From Flavobacterium haoranii (lineage in GTDB: Bacteria; Bacteroidota; Bacteroidia; Flavobacteriales; Flavobacteriaceae), in the NCBI GenBank assembly GCA_003246205.1, contig QKBC01000010.1, positions 1-64,000 of the forward strand: 64,000 nucleotides of DNA, read 5' to 3'. Each line of letters opens with the position of its first letter. Positions within the stretch are counted from its first letter, which is position 1. Position numbers and translations under genes: made by a program. Positions 8,211 to 17,087 of this stretch are shown one piece after another. The notes beneath the pieces were generated by a model. It was not told the origin of the DNA, searched no databases, and saw only the letters and a program-made list of their open reading frames with translations.

Positions 8211-9947
8211 ATGGCAGAAAGAATAGTAGTGGATCCTATCACAAGAATTGAAGGTCACTTACGAGCTGAGGTTGAAATCAGCGATGGAACAATAAAAGAC
8301 GCATTCGTATCTTCTACGATGGTTAGAGGATTGGAAAATATAGTTAAAGGAAGAAATCCGAAAGATGTTTGGGCTTTCGTACAACGTACTTGTGGTGTGT
8401 GTACCGCTTCACATGCTATTACTTCGGTAAGAGCAGTTGAAGATGCACTGGGAATTGTAGTTCCGCCAAATGCAGAAATGGTTCGTAATATGATGCTAGG
8501 AGCTTTGCACTTGCATGATCACGTAGTACATTTTTATCATTTACATGCTTTTGATTGGGTAGATGTAGTAAGCGGTTTGAACGCTGATCCAGTTAAAACC
8601 TCTCAATTAGCGCAATCAATTTCAAATTGGCCTAAGAGTTCGCCTGGATATTTTTCAGATTTGCAAACACGTTTAAAAAAGTTTGTAAACAGTGGACAAT
8701 TAGGAATTTTTGCCAATGGTTATTGGGGACATCCGGCTATGAAATTACCACCGGAAGTTAACTTAATGGCTACAGCACACTATTTAGAAGCTTTAGAATG
8801 GCAAAAAGAGATCGTAAAAGTTCATGCAATCTTCGGAGGTAAAAATCCACACCCGAATTTCCTAGTTGGGGGTATGGCTTGTGCGATCAATTTAGATGAT
8901 GCTAGTGGCTTAAACGCAGAGCGATTAGCATTTGTTCGTCAGTTATTAGAACAAGGGAAAGAATTTGTAGAGCAAGTTTACATTCCGGATGTATTGGCAA
9001 TAGCCAGTTTCTATAAAGATTGGGGTAAAATTGGTGGATTCCACAATTTTATGGCTTTTGGAGATTTACCAATGCAAGGGTATAACAATACCGACCATAA
9101 AACATTTAAATTCCCTTCCGGAGTAATTATGGACAGAGATTTATCTAAAGTTCATGAGGTTGATATCCGTGATTTAAAAACAGTTGAGGAATATGTGAAT
9201 AACTCTTGGTATGATTATGAAGGGGATGGAAATACCGGAAGACAGCCGTGGAGTGGTGAAACCAATATTAATTATACAGGCCCGCAACCTCCATATTCTC
9301 ATTTAGATGTTGCTCAAAAATATAGTTTTATTAAAACGCCGCGTTGGAAAGGACATGCGATGGAAGTTGGTCCGTTAGCGAGGGTTTTAGTAGGATATGC
9401 TGAGGGAAGAGAAGAATATAAAGAAATTGTGAATTCAGCCTTGTCGAAACTAGAGCTGCCATTGGAAGCTTTATACTCAACTTTAGGAAGAACAGCAGCC
9501 AGAGCTCTAGAATCACAATTGGTCGCTAATTGGAATCTGGAATTCCACGACGAGTTAATCAAAAATATTAAAAATGGAGATACTCGTATGGCGAATATGG
9601 ATAGTTGGGAAACTAAAGCTTGGCCGAAAGAATGTAAGGGTGTCGGTTTAGTTGAAGCACCACGCGGTGGTTTAAGTCACTGGATTGTTATCAAAGACGG
9701 GAAAGTAGCTAATTACCAACAAGTAGTTCCTTCAACTTGGAATGCTTCACCCCGTGATCCTAAAGGGCAACGTTCTCCTTATGAGAGTACATTACTAAAT
9801 ACACCTGTTGCTGATCCGGAATTACCATTAGAGTTAATCAGAACCATTCATTCGTTTGATCCTTGTATTGCTTGTGCTGTTCACCTATATGATGAAAAAG
9901 GTGAAATTGTAAAACAAGTAAATGATATCTCGGTGTGTACAATTTAG
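8211..9947 (+). CDS. hyaB: [NiFe]-hydrogenase large (catalytic) subunit
   Basis: Carries the Ni-Fe(CN)2CO site that splits H2. 578 residues. The N-terminal ligand motif is RTCGVCTASHA (C61, C64). The C-terminal motif is DPCIACAVH (C552, C555, H558). The 20 residues after His558 should be cut off by the protease HyaD once nickel is inserted. That tail is complete here, so the gene encodes a normal precursor. It starts 25 nt after hyaA and is exported with it by the Tat signal of the small subunit. Length and motifs fit group 1 membrane-bound uptake hydrogenases. Confidence 0.96.
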   Translation: MAERIVVDPITRIEGHLRAEVEISDGTIKDAFVSSTMVRGLENIVKGRNPKDVWAFVQRTCGVCTASHAITSVRAVEDALGIVVPPNAEMVRNMMLGALHLHDHVVHFYHLHAFDWVDVVSGLNADPVKTSQLAQSISNWPKSSPGYFSDLQTRLKKFVNSGQLGIFANGYWGHPAMKLPPEVNLMATAHYLEALEWQKEIVKVHAIFGGKNPHPNFLVGGMACAINLDDASGLNAERLAFVRQLLEQGKEFVEQVYIPDVLAIASFYKDWGKIGGFHNFMAFGDLPMQGYNNTDHKTFKFPSGVIMDRDLSKVHEVDIRDLKTVEEYVNNSWYDYEGDGNTGRQPWSGETNINYTGPQPPYSHLDVAQKYSFIKTPRWKGHAMEVGPLARVLVGYAEGREEYKEIVNSALSKLELPLEALYSTLGRTAARALESQLVANWNLEFHDELIKNIKNGDTRMANMDSWETKAWPKECKGVGLVEAPRGGLSHWIVIKDGKVANYQQVVPSTWNASPRDPKGQRSPYESTLLNTPVADPELPLELIRTIHSFDPCIACAVHLYDEKGEIVKQVNDISVCTI

Positions 9948-9968
9948 AATTAACAAAACTAAAAAATT

Positions 9969-10676
9969 ATGGCAACAAAAAACTTTAAGCGTGTATACGT
10001 TTGGGAATTACCGGTAAGGGTTTTCCATTGGTTGAATGCCCTAGCCATAACAATATTAATTATAACAGGATTCATAATTAGTAATCCGCCGGCTGTTATG
10101 ACCAATCATGAAGCTTCGCAACAATTTTGGTTTGGTTACGTTCGAAAAATACATTTTATTTCAGCTTATGTAATGGTAGCCGTAATGATTTTGAGAGTGT
10201 ATTGGGCTTTTGTCGGAAATAAATTTTCAAATTGGAGAGTTTTCTTTCCATTCAATAAAAAAGGAATGAAAAATGTATGGCATGTTTTAAAATATGACAT
10301 TTTCCTTCAAAATGAACAATCAGAAAATATTGAGAGCTTTAGTATCGGGCACAATAGTGTAGCTACAATTTCTTATTTAGTGATGTTTTTGCTGGCTTTA
10401 CTAATGATGGCAACTGGTTTCGCTATGTACGCGCCAACTTCATCTTGGTTTTTCCCAAAAATGTTTACTTGGGTAACACCATTGTTTAATGATAATGAAA
10501 TGTTGATTCGTAAGGTACATCATATTTCAATGTGGGCTTTCATATTATTTATGGCAGTACATATCTATTTAGTATTATTCCATGACTGGTTAGAAGGTAG
10601 AGGAGAAGCTTCAGCCATGATTAGTGGTCAAAAATTTGTATGCTCAGAAAGAGTACAAGAAGATATTAAAAAATAA
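9969..10676 (+). CDS. hyaC: Hydrogenase b-type cytochrome subunit
   Basis: 235 residues with four predicted transmembrane helices (about 20-40, 65-85, 130-155, 180-205). Histidines in VRVFHWLNAL, YVRKIHFISA, VHHISMW and AVHIYLVLFH are placed for two b-type hemes, as in HyaC/HupC. It anchors the small subunit and passes electrons from H2 to the quinone pool. It follows hyaB by 21 nt. Confidence 0.93.
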   Translation: MATKNFKRVYVWELPVRVFHWLNALAITILIITGFIISNPPAVMTNHEASQQFWFGYVRKIHFISAYVMVAVMILRVYWAFVGNKFSNWRVFFPFNKKGMKNVWHVLKYDIFLQNEQSENIESFSIGHNSVATISYLVMFLLALLMMATGFAMYAPTSSWFFPKMFTWVTPLFNDNEMLIRKVHHISMWAFILFMAVHIYLVLFHDWLEGRGEASAMISGQKFVCSERVQEDIKK

Positions 10677-10695
10677 AGCATTTTTGATTGAGACT

Positions 10696-11223
10696 ATGAA
10701 AGAAGATATTTTAGCGTATAAACAAGACAATTTCCACTCAAAAGGAAACGATATTCTTATTTTGGGAATTGGAAATTACCTGATGGGAGATGAAGGCGTT
10801 GGTGTGCATTTTATCAATAATTTGGATCAATCAAAGTTTCCTGAAAATATAACTTTTATAGATGGAGGAACCGGAGGTTTTCTTTTGGTTCCTTATCTAG
10901 AAAGTCATCCTATCGCCATTTTAGTCGATGCAACAATGGATGGCAAAGAAGAAGGAACAATTTCGTTGTTGAAACCAAAATTTTCCAATGATTTTCCTTT
11001 GGCATTAAGCGGACACAATTTCGGATTAAAAGATATGGTCGAAATTTTGACTATGTTTGATAGGATGCCCCAAATCTATCTCTACACCATTACCATTTCT
11101 AAAATGGATCCAATGGTTGTCGGATTATCTCCAAAAGTGGAAGCGGCCATAGCCAAAGTAACGGATGAAATCTTAAATTTGGTTCAAAACATCAGAGAGC
11201 AGAAAGCAGTTTTCGTTGAATAA
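10696..11223 (+). CDS. hyaD: Hydrogenase maturation endopeptidase
   Basis: 175 residues from the ATG at 10696; a longer frame from 10624 overlaps hyaC and is rejected. The protein cuts the C-terminal extension of HyaB after Ni insertion. The family motif GIGNYLMGDEGVG contains the metal ligand Glu33. The other two expected nickel ligands are Asp78 (LVDATMDG) and His107 (SGHNFG). Cytoplasmic. Its end overlaps the hypF start by 8 nt. Confidence 0.92.
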   Translation: MKEDILAYKQDNFHSKGNDILILGIGNYLMGDEGVGVHFINNLDQSKFPENITFIDGGTGGFLLVPYLESHPIAILVDATMDGKEEGTISLLKPKFSNDFPLALSGHNFGLKDMVEILTMFDRMPQIYLYTITISKMDPMVVGLSPKVEAAIAKVTDEILNLVQNIREQKAVFVE

Positions 11224-13498
11224 AACATTCAAAATACAGATTTCCGGAAGAGTTCAAGGAGTTGGTTTCAGACCTTTTATTTACAATTTGGTAACCCAAT
11301 ATAAAATTAAAGGAACTGTGACCAATACTGCTTTCGGAGTAGAAATTACAGCGCAAACTTCAGCTGAGGTGTTCCAACTTTTTTACGATAACATTTCGCT
11401 TCAAGCGCCACCAAGTTCTAAAATTGAAACCATCACTTTTACGGAAATTTCTGAAAATGTACATTTTGACGATTTTCAAATTGTAGCAATAAATTCGGAA
11501 AACCCAATAAACGCTCCTTTGACACCTGATTTTGCCATTTGTTCAAATTGTAAAACGGAAATTCTCGACAAAAAGAACAGACGATTTTATTATCCGTTTA
11601 CCACCTGTACTTCTTGCGGACCGCGTTATGCTGTAACTCAAAACTTTCCTTTCGAAAGAGAAAATACAAGTTTACATCACTTCAAAATGTGTCCGGAATG
11701 TCAACAGGAATACAACAATCCAAAGGATAAACGTTTTTATTCGCAAACCAATACGTGTTCAACTTGCGGAATTCAAATTTGGGTAACCAATGCCAACGGA
11801 GAGAAACTATTCGAAACCAATTCAGAGATTTTCCCTTTTTTGGCAAACCAATTAAAAGACGGAAGTATCATCGCGCTAAAAAACACAACGGGTTATTTAT
11901 TACTTTGCGATGCAACAAAAGCTGAGGTTGTTCAAAAATTGCGACTTCGAAAACAAAGACCTGTTAAACCTTTGGCGGTTTTATTTCCTAACGAAGAAAG
12001 TTTGTACAAAAATGTTTCAGCTGATGATTTTGCGTTAAACGAATTGCAATCTGCGGTTTCACCAATCGTTATTTTGCCTTCAAAAACGGAAAGTGATGTG
12101 GCTGTAAACGAAGTTTCACCTATCAACGGAACCATTGGAGCGCTATTGCCTTATTCGGGTTTGTTGCAGTTGTTGTGTCATGAAACGCAAATTCCGTTAG
12201 TAGCAACCAGCGGAAATGTTCACGGGTCGCCCATTTGTAGTAACGAAAAAGACGCCGAAGAAAAATTAAAAAACATTGCTGATTTCTTTTTGCATCACAG
12301 TTTAGAAATTCTTCATCCGCAGGATGATTCGGTTGTTCGATTGACCAAAAAGAAACGAAAAATTATATTGAGAAGAGCTCGAGGTTTAGCGCCCAATTGT
12401 AGTTTGCCTTTAGCCTATAAAGAACAAATCCAAAGCAAAAAAGTTGTAGCATTGGGAGCCGATTTAAAAAGTTCGATCGCTATTTTTCCTAATGCGTATT
12501 TATATGCAAGCGAATATTTAGGGAATTTATCCAATTTCGATACGGCTTTGCGATTCCAAAAAACGATTCAAGATTATTTTTCCATTTTCAAGTTTCAACC
12601 GGAAGTTGTTGTGAAAGATAAACATCCGTTGTATGAATCGGGACGAATGCTTGAAGAATTACAAATCGATAAAAACAACATAAAAGTAGAAGAGGTTCAA
12701 CATCACATAGCGCATTTTTCGGCTATTTTAACGGAACACAATTTGTGGCACAGCCAAAATAAAGTGTTGGGTGTTATTTGGGATGGCATTGGTTTTGGAA
12801 CCGAACACGAAATTTGGGGCGGTGAGTTTTTTGAATATCAAAATAAAGAGTTCAAACGAATCCGGCATTTTGAAAATTTCAATTGGATTTTAGGCAATAA
12901 AATGTCGAAGAATCCAAAAATTAGTTTGTTGTCTCTTTGGAATGGAAATCCCGATGAAATTCGTCATTTGTTTAGTGCGAATGAATGGATTTTATTCGAA
13001 AAACAGAAAAAACAAAATACGTTGCAAACATCATCAGTAGGAAGATTGATTGATGCCGTGGCGTGCTTGCTAGGCTTTACACACGAAATGACTTTTGAAG
13101 GTGAAGCAGCGATTTATTTGGAAAGTTTAGCTCAAAAAGCATACGATTCACAAGTCATAAAAACCGATTATTTACAAGAAGAAGATTTGTTAGAAACAAT
13201 TCCTTCATCTAAAATAATTGAAAAAATAGCTTTGGAAACCAAACAAAATAAAAGTATAGAAGAAATTGCACTTAATTTTCATTTTACCTTAGTTAAAGTG
13301 ATTGAAAAAGTTGCAAACTTCCACAGTTTTAAAGAAATTGCATACAGTGGCGGCGTGTTTCAAAATGCGCTTTTGATAGATTTAATCGAAGACGAATTAG
13401 CAGTAAAATTCAACTGTTATTTTCACGAAAATCTGTCGCCAAATGATGAAAATATAGCCTTTGGGCAATTAAATTATAGTGTAAATTTTAATTCGTAA
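11216..13498 (+). CDS. hypF: Carbamoyltransferase for hydrogenase cyanide-ligand synthesis
   Basis: 760 residues, normal for HypF. It turns carbamoyl phosphate into a carbamoyl group passed to the C-terminal Cys of HypE. Domains in order: acylphosphatase (about 1-90, GRVQGVGFRPF), two zinc fingers (about 105-185, CSNC, CTSCG, CPEC, CSTCG), YrdC-like (about 200-385), and Kae1/TobZ-like (about 390-760) with HHIAHFSA and KDKHPLYES metal-site motifs and GGVFQN. The best start is TTG at 11216, overlapping hyaD by 8 nt; no ATG lies close enough to keep the acylphosphatase strand intact. Confidence 0.93.
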   Translation: MNKTFKIQISGRVQGVGFRPFIYNLVTQYKIKGTVTNTAFGVEITAQTSAEVFQLFYDNISLQAPPSSKIETITFTEISENVHFDDFQIVAINSENPINAPLTPDFAICSNCKTEILDKKNRRFYYPFTTCTSCGPRYAVTQNFPFERENTSLHHFKMCPECQQEYNNPKDKRFYSQTNTCSTCGIQIWVTNANGEKLFETNSEIFPFLANQLKDGSIIALKNTTGYLLLCDATKAEVVQKLRLRKQRPVKPLAVLFPNEESLYKNVSADDFALNELQSAVSPIVILPSKTESDVAVNEVSPINGTIGALLPYSGLLQLLCHETQIPLVATSGNVHGSPICSNEKDAEEKLKNIADFFLHHSLEILHPQDDSVVRLTKKKRKIILRRARGLAPNCSLPLAYKEQIQSKKVVALGADLKSSIAIFPNAYLYASEYLGNLSNFDTALRFQKTIQDYFSIFKFQPEVVVKDKHPLYESGRMLEELQIDKNNIKVEEVQHHIAHFSAILTEHNLWHSQNKVLGVIWDGIGFGTEHEIWGGEFFEYQNKEFKRIRHFENFNWILGNKMSKNPKISLLSLWNGNPDEIRHLFSANEWILFEKQKKQNTLQTSSVGRLIDAVACLLGFTHEMTFEGEAAIYLESLAQKAYDSQVIKTDYLQEEDLLETIPSSKIIEKIALETKQNKSIEEIALNFHFTLVKVIEKVANFHSFKEIAYSGGVFQNALLIDLIEDELAVKFNCYFHENLSPNDENIAFGQLNYSVNFNS

Positions 13499-13501
13499 CA
13501 C

Positions 13502-14131
13502 ATGAATATTTCAGAATTATTAGGAACCATAGGAAAAACAGAAGAACAAGATAAAATTTCATATTCGGCAGGAGTGGTAATGGGCTTAAGTCTTAAAGAC
13601 AATGGTTTTGATGAAATTTCGTATGAGGATTTTGTAGACGGATTAAAATCGGTTTATAGCAATTCGTATCCCAAAATTTCTCAAAAAAGAGCCATCGAAA
13701 TTTTCAACAATTACATTACGCTTTTGCGCGAGGAAATGAAAGAGCAAAATGCAGCGGAAGGATTGCAGTTTTTAACGGAAAACGGAAAACGTCCGGAAGT
13801 GATAACCTTGCCTTCAGGAGTACAATATGAAGTTTTGGTAGAAGGAAACGGAAAAAGTCCGCAAGTGACAGATGATGTTCGTGTTTTATATGAAGGGTAT
13901 TTATTGAATAAAGCGGTTTTTGATTCTACAAAAGACATCGGTTCCTTTGATATCAATATCGGTCAAACCATCAGCGGGTGGCAACAAGTTTTACCTTTAA
14001 TGAACGAAGGCGCTCGTTGGAAAGTGTACATTCCGCATCAATTTGCGTATGGCGAAGAAGGTGCTGCGCCAATGATTCAGCCTAATGCTACTTTGGTATT
14101 TATTATTGAATTGCTTCAAATTTTAGAATGA
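13502..14131 (+). CDS. FKBP-type peptidyl-prolyl isomerase inside the hydrogenase operon
   Basis: 209 residues without signal peptide, so cytoplasmic. The N-terminal part (about 1-95) resembles the helical dimerisation domain of Mip/FkpA proteins (SYSAGVVMGLSL, FVDGLKSVY). The C-terminal part (about 100-209) is an FKBP domain with VRVLYEGYLL, FDSTKD, GWQQVLPLMNEGARWKVYIP, FAYGEEG and TLVFIIELL. It starts 3 nt after hypF and overlaps hypD by 4 nt (ATGA), so it is expressed with the maturation genes. The FKBP protein SlyD is a nickel chaperone for HypB in E. coli, but this protein lacks SlyD's metal-binding Cys/His tail. A folding role for a hydrogenase or Hyp protein is inferred. Confidence 0.85.
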   Translation: MNISELLGTIGKTEEQDKISYSAGVVMGLSLKDNGFDEISYEDFVDGLKSVYSNSYPKISQKRAIEIFNNYITLLREEMKEQNAAEGLQFLTENGKRPEVITLPSGVQYEVLVEGNGKSPQVTDDVRVLYEGYLLNKAVFDSTKDIGSFDINIGQTISGWQQVLPLMNEGARWKVYIPHQFAYGEEGAAPMIQPNATLVFIIELLQILE

Positions 14132-15207
14132 AATATTTAACCGAATATAGAAATCCCGAACTCGTTAAACATTATATAGACGAAATTCATAAGGTGACTA
14201 CAAAACCGTGGAACATCATGGAAATTTGTGGTGGCCAAACGCATTCGTTGGTGAAGAACGGTTTGTTGGATTTATTGCCTGAAAATATTCGAATGATTCA
14301 CGGTCCCGGTTGCCCTGTGTGCGTAACGCCCATGAATTTGATAGATAAAGCAGTCGAGCTCATGGAAAAAGGCGTGGTCATGTGTTCTTTTGGTGATATG
14401 ATTCGGGTTCCGGGTTCAACGATCAGTTTGTTGCAGGCGAAAGCTAAAGGAGGTGATTTGCGTATTTTGTATTCGCCTTTGGAAGCGGTTAATATTGCAG
14501 CACAAAATCCGGATAAAGAAGTGGTTTTCTTTGCAGTTGGTTTTGAGACCACAGCGCCGAGTAATGCTTTAGCAGTTCATCATGCGGCTAAATTAGGTTT
14601 GAATAATTTTTCATTGTTGGTTTCACATGTTTTGGTTCCACCGGCAATGGAAGCTATTTTGTCGGATGAATTTTGTACCATTGATGCTTTTTTGGGAGCC
14701 GGTCACGTGTGTACAATTATGGGATTAGACGAATATTATCCGATTGCGGAAAAGTATCAAATCCCTATTGTAGTTTCTGGTTTTGAACCCGCCGATTTGC
14801 TTCAAGCGATTTATCATGCGGTTTTACAGTTGGAAAATGGCAAATATGAAGTGGAAAATCAATACACTCGAATGGTGAAAGAAGAAGGAAATCTTCGTGC
14901 CAAAGAGGTGATGTTTGACGTTTTTGAAATTGGTACTCAAGAATGGAGGGGAATTGGCGCTATTGCAGAAAGTGGTTTTGTTTTGCAATCCAAATATGAG
15001 GCTTTTGATGCCAATAAAAAGTTTGAAATTAAAACGGTTTCCAGTTGTGAAACCAATGGTTGTATAGCAGGCGAAATTTTACGTGGTTTGAAAAAACCGA
15101 ACCAATGTCCGCAGTTTGCTTCTACTTGTAACCCTTCGAATCCTTTGGGTGCGCCTATGGTTTCTTCCGAAGGAGCTTGTGCAGCTTATTATAATTATGC
15201 TAAATAA
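14128..15207 (+). CDS. hypD: Hydrogenase Fe-cofactor assembly scaffold
   Basis: 359 residues. HypD with HypC holds the iron while CN and CO ligands are attached. Visible motifs are EICGGQTHSLV (about 31-41), HGPGCPVCVTP (about 55-65), GFETTAPSNA, and the C-terminal iron-sulfur cysteines in SSCETNGCIAGEIL, NQCPQFASTCNP and EGACAAYY. These are the catalytic and [4Fe-4S] cysteines of the family. Starts within the FKBP stop codon. Confidence 0.95.
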   Translation: MKYLTEYRNPELVKHYIDEIHKVTTKPWNIMEICGGQTHSLVKNGLLDLLPENIRMIHGPGCPVCVTPMNLIDKAVELMEKGVVMCSFGDMIRVPGSTISLLQAKAKGGDLRILYSPLEAVNIAAQNPDKEVVFFAVGFETTAPSNALAVHHAAKLGLNNFSLLVSHVLVPPAMEAILSDEFCTIDAFLGAGHVCTIMGLDEYYPIAEKYQIPIVVSGFEPADLLQAIYHAVLQLENGKYEVENQYTRMVKEEGNLRAKEVMFDVFEIGTQEWRGIGAIAESGFVLQSKYEAFDANKKFEIKTVSSCETNGCIAGEILRGLKKPNQCPQFASTCNPSNPLGAPMVSSEGACAAYYNYAK

Positions 15208-15219
15208 AAAAAAAGAATC

Positions 15220-15822
15220 ATGCTGAAATTATTCTTAATCATCTATTCTGGTTTGGAACATGCTTTTGAAGCCGATCATTTAATTGCGGTAAATAGTTTG
15301 GTAACCAATAGAAATAAAGTGACTACTGCTGTGAAAGACGGCATTTATTGGGGAATAGGGCATACGGCAACCATTTTTTGCGTAGGCTTATTGATGATTG
15401 GTTTGAAATATAGCATTGATGAAAAAATATTCAGTTATTTTGAAGCTGGAGTAGGCGGAATGCTAATTGTTTTGGGAATTTTTCGTTTGGTAAAAATGTA
15501 TTTAAAACAAGAAGATGATCATCACGATCACCAACACAAAGCGGCTTTTGGCGTGGGTTTAATTCATGGTTTAGCCGGAAGTGGTGCTTTAATTGTGGTG
15601 GTTTTATCTCAAATGAAAAGTACTTTAGAAGGTTTGCTGTACATCGTCATTTTTGGAGTAGGTTCGATCATTGGAATGTTGGCCGCCGCCGGATTATTCA
15701 GCGTTCCTTATTCCAAAACAGTCATGAAATCAGAAAGAATACAAATTGGATTAACCATTTTGTCGTCTTTACTTTGTGTGTTTTATGGTGCTAAAGTAAT
15801 TTTTGATAATTTAAGTTATTAA
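15220..15822 (+). CDS. Nickel/cobalt permease-like membrane protein (NiCoT/UreH type)
   Basis: 200 residues, six hydrophobic segments. The N-terminal helix holds HAFEADH, the HX4DH metal signature of NiCoT permeases. A second set, GIGHTATIF, and a His-rich cytoplasmic loop (EDDHHDHQHK, about 101-110) are also metal-binding features. Its place as last gene of the hya-hyp operon points to nickel import for hydrogenase. The stop codon overlaps the hypE stop on the other strand (TTAA). Confidence 0.85.
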   Translation: MLKLFLIIYSGLEHAFEADHLIAVNSLVTNRNKVTTAVKDGIYWGIGHTATIFCVGLLMIGLKYSIDEKIFSYFEAGVGGMLIVLGIFRLVKMYLKQEDDHHDHQHKAAFGVGLIHGLAGSGALIVVVLSQMKSTLEGLLYIVIFGVGSIIGMLAAAGLFSVPYSKTVMKSERIQIGLTILSSLLCVFYGAKVIFDNLSY

Positions 15823-16829
15823 CAAATACGCGGTAATTGTTCACCAATTAAAGGATTTACCACTCTTTTTCCGCCAAAAGCACTATTCAAAATCACTTTA
15901 TTCGGATGTTCTTCGGTAATTGTTCCAATATGGGAAGCCAACGGATTTTCAGTTTGTAGCAAAGCTAAAGCTTCATCAGCAACACTTTGATCCACAATAC
16001 AAACGAAAGCGCCTTCATTGGCTACATACAGAGGATCTAATCCTAGAAGTTCGCAAGCGTTTTTAACCTGAGTTTCCACGTTGATTTTTTCGTCTAAAAT
16101 AGAAATACCCAAATGACAATCGGTGGCAATTTCATTGAGAACAGAAGCCAATCCGCCGCGAGTAGCATCACGCAAGAAATGAACTTTGTTGCCGAATTTC
16201 GCAATCAATTGTTGAACGATAAAGTTGAGGTTGGTCGTATCGCTTACAATATCACTTTCAAATTGTAAACCTTCACGTTCCGACATAATCGCCATGCCGT
16301 GCGAAGCAATTGCACCATTGATTAAAATGGCATTTCCGCGTTTAATTTGCGAACTGCTAATGTGTGCATTGTCGTAAACCACACCAATTCCGGAAGTGTT
16401 GATGTAAATTTTATCGCCTTTTCCTCGTTCCACCACTTTAGTATCGCCCGTTACAATTTGAACTTCAGCTTTATCAGCAGCTTTTCTGATCGATTCGACT
16501 ATGGTGGTAAATTCAGCTAAAGAAAATCCTTCTTCAATAATAAAAGACAAGGACAAATATTTGGGTTTAGCACCACACATAGACAAGTCGTTCACGGTTC
16601 CGTTTACGGCTAATTCGCCAATATTTCCGCCTTTGAAAAAAATGGGCGAAATCACATAACTATCCGTTGAAAAAGCCAGTTTTCCTTGTAAATTAAGAAA
16701 AGCGCCATCGTGTTTAACGTCTAAAATATCGTTGTGAAGCGTTTTGATGATGACTTCGTTTAAAAGCTTGGTCATGTGTTCGCCACCGCTTCCGTGGTGC
16801 AAGTGTATAATTTCGTTAGCTGATTGCAT
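15819..16829 (-). CDS. hypE: Carbamoyl dehydratase for cyanide-ligand synthesis
   Basis: 336 residues. HypE receives the carbamoyl group from HypF on its C-terminal Cys and dehydrates it to thiocyanate with ATP. The protein ends in PRIC, the required C-terminal cysteine. LHHGSGGEHM near the N-terminus and FSTDSYVISPIFF form the ATP-binding region of the PurM-like fold. Last gene of the leftward hypABCE operon, 5 nt after hypC. Confidence 0.95.
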   Translation of the reverse strand: MQSANEIIHLHHGSGGEHMTKLLNEVIIKTLHNDILDVKHDGAFLNLQGKLAFSTDSYVISPIFFKGGNIGELAVNGTVNDLSMCGAKPKYLSLSFIIEEGFSLAEFTTIVESIRKAADKAEVQIVTGDTKVVERGKGDKIYINTSGIGVVYDNAHISSSQIKRGNAILINGAIASHGMAIMSEREGLQFESDIVSDTTNLNFIVQQLIAKFGNKVHFLRDATRGGLASVLNEIATDCHLGISILDEKINVETQVKNACELLGLDPLYVANEGAFVCIVDQSVADEALALLQTENPLASHIGTITEEHPNKVILNSAFGGKRVVNPLIGEQLPRIC

Positions 16830-16834
16830 AATCG

Positions 16835-17083
16835 TTACTTCAGTTCTTCAATGTCTTCGCCCATGTCTTTTAAAACCTGCATGGTCTTGTGGGCTTCGTC
16901 TTCATCAATAATTCCAATGGCTGCACCTACGTGAACCAAAACATAATCGCCTAATTTGGCTTCGGGAACCAATGCTAAATTGACTTCCTTTTTAACACCT
17001 TCAAAAGACACTTCGCCAATGCGAAACGTTGGATCTAACTCGGTGACAATGCGTTCTAATTTTCCGGGAACTGCTAAACACAT
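16835..17083 (-). CDS. hypC: Hydrogenase assembly chaperone
   Basis: 82 residues starting MCLAVPGKL. Cys2, exposed after removal of Met1, binds the Fe precursor and contacts HypD and the large-subunit precursor. The beta-barrel segment GDYVLVHVGAAIG (about 45-57) is typical. Only one HypC/HybG-type gene is present in the locus. It lies between hypB (4-nt gap) and hypE (5-nt gap). Confidence 0.95.
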   Translation of the reverse strand: MCLAVPGKLERIVTELDPTFRIGEVSFEGVKKEVNLALVPEAKLGDYVLVHVGAAIGIIDEDEAHKTMQVLKDMGEDIEELK

Positions 17084-17087
17084 ACGC

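Noticed and set aside
10624..10695. Longer hyaD start
   Set aside because: It lies within the hyaC coding sequence and adds residues absent from the family; the ATG at 10696 is better.
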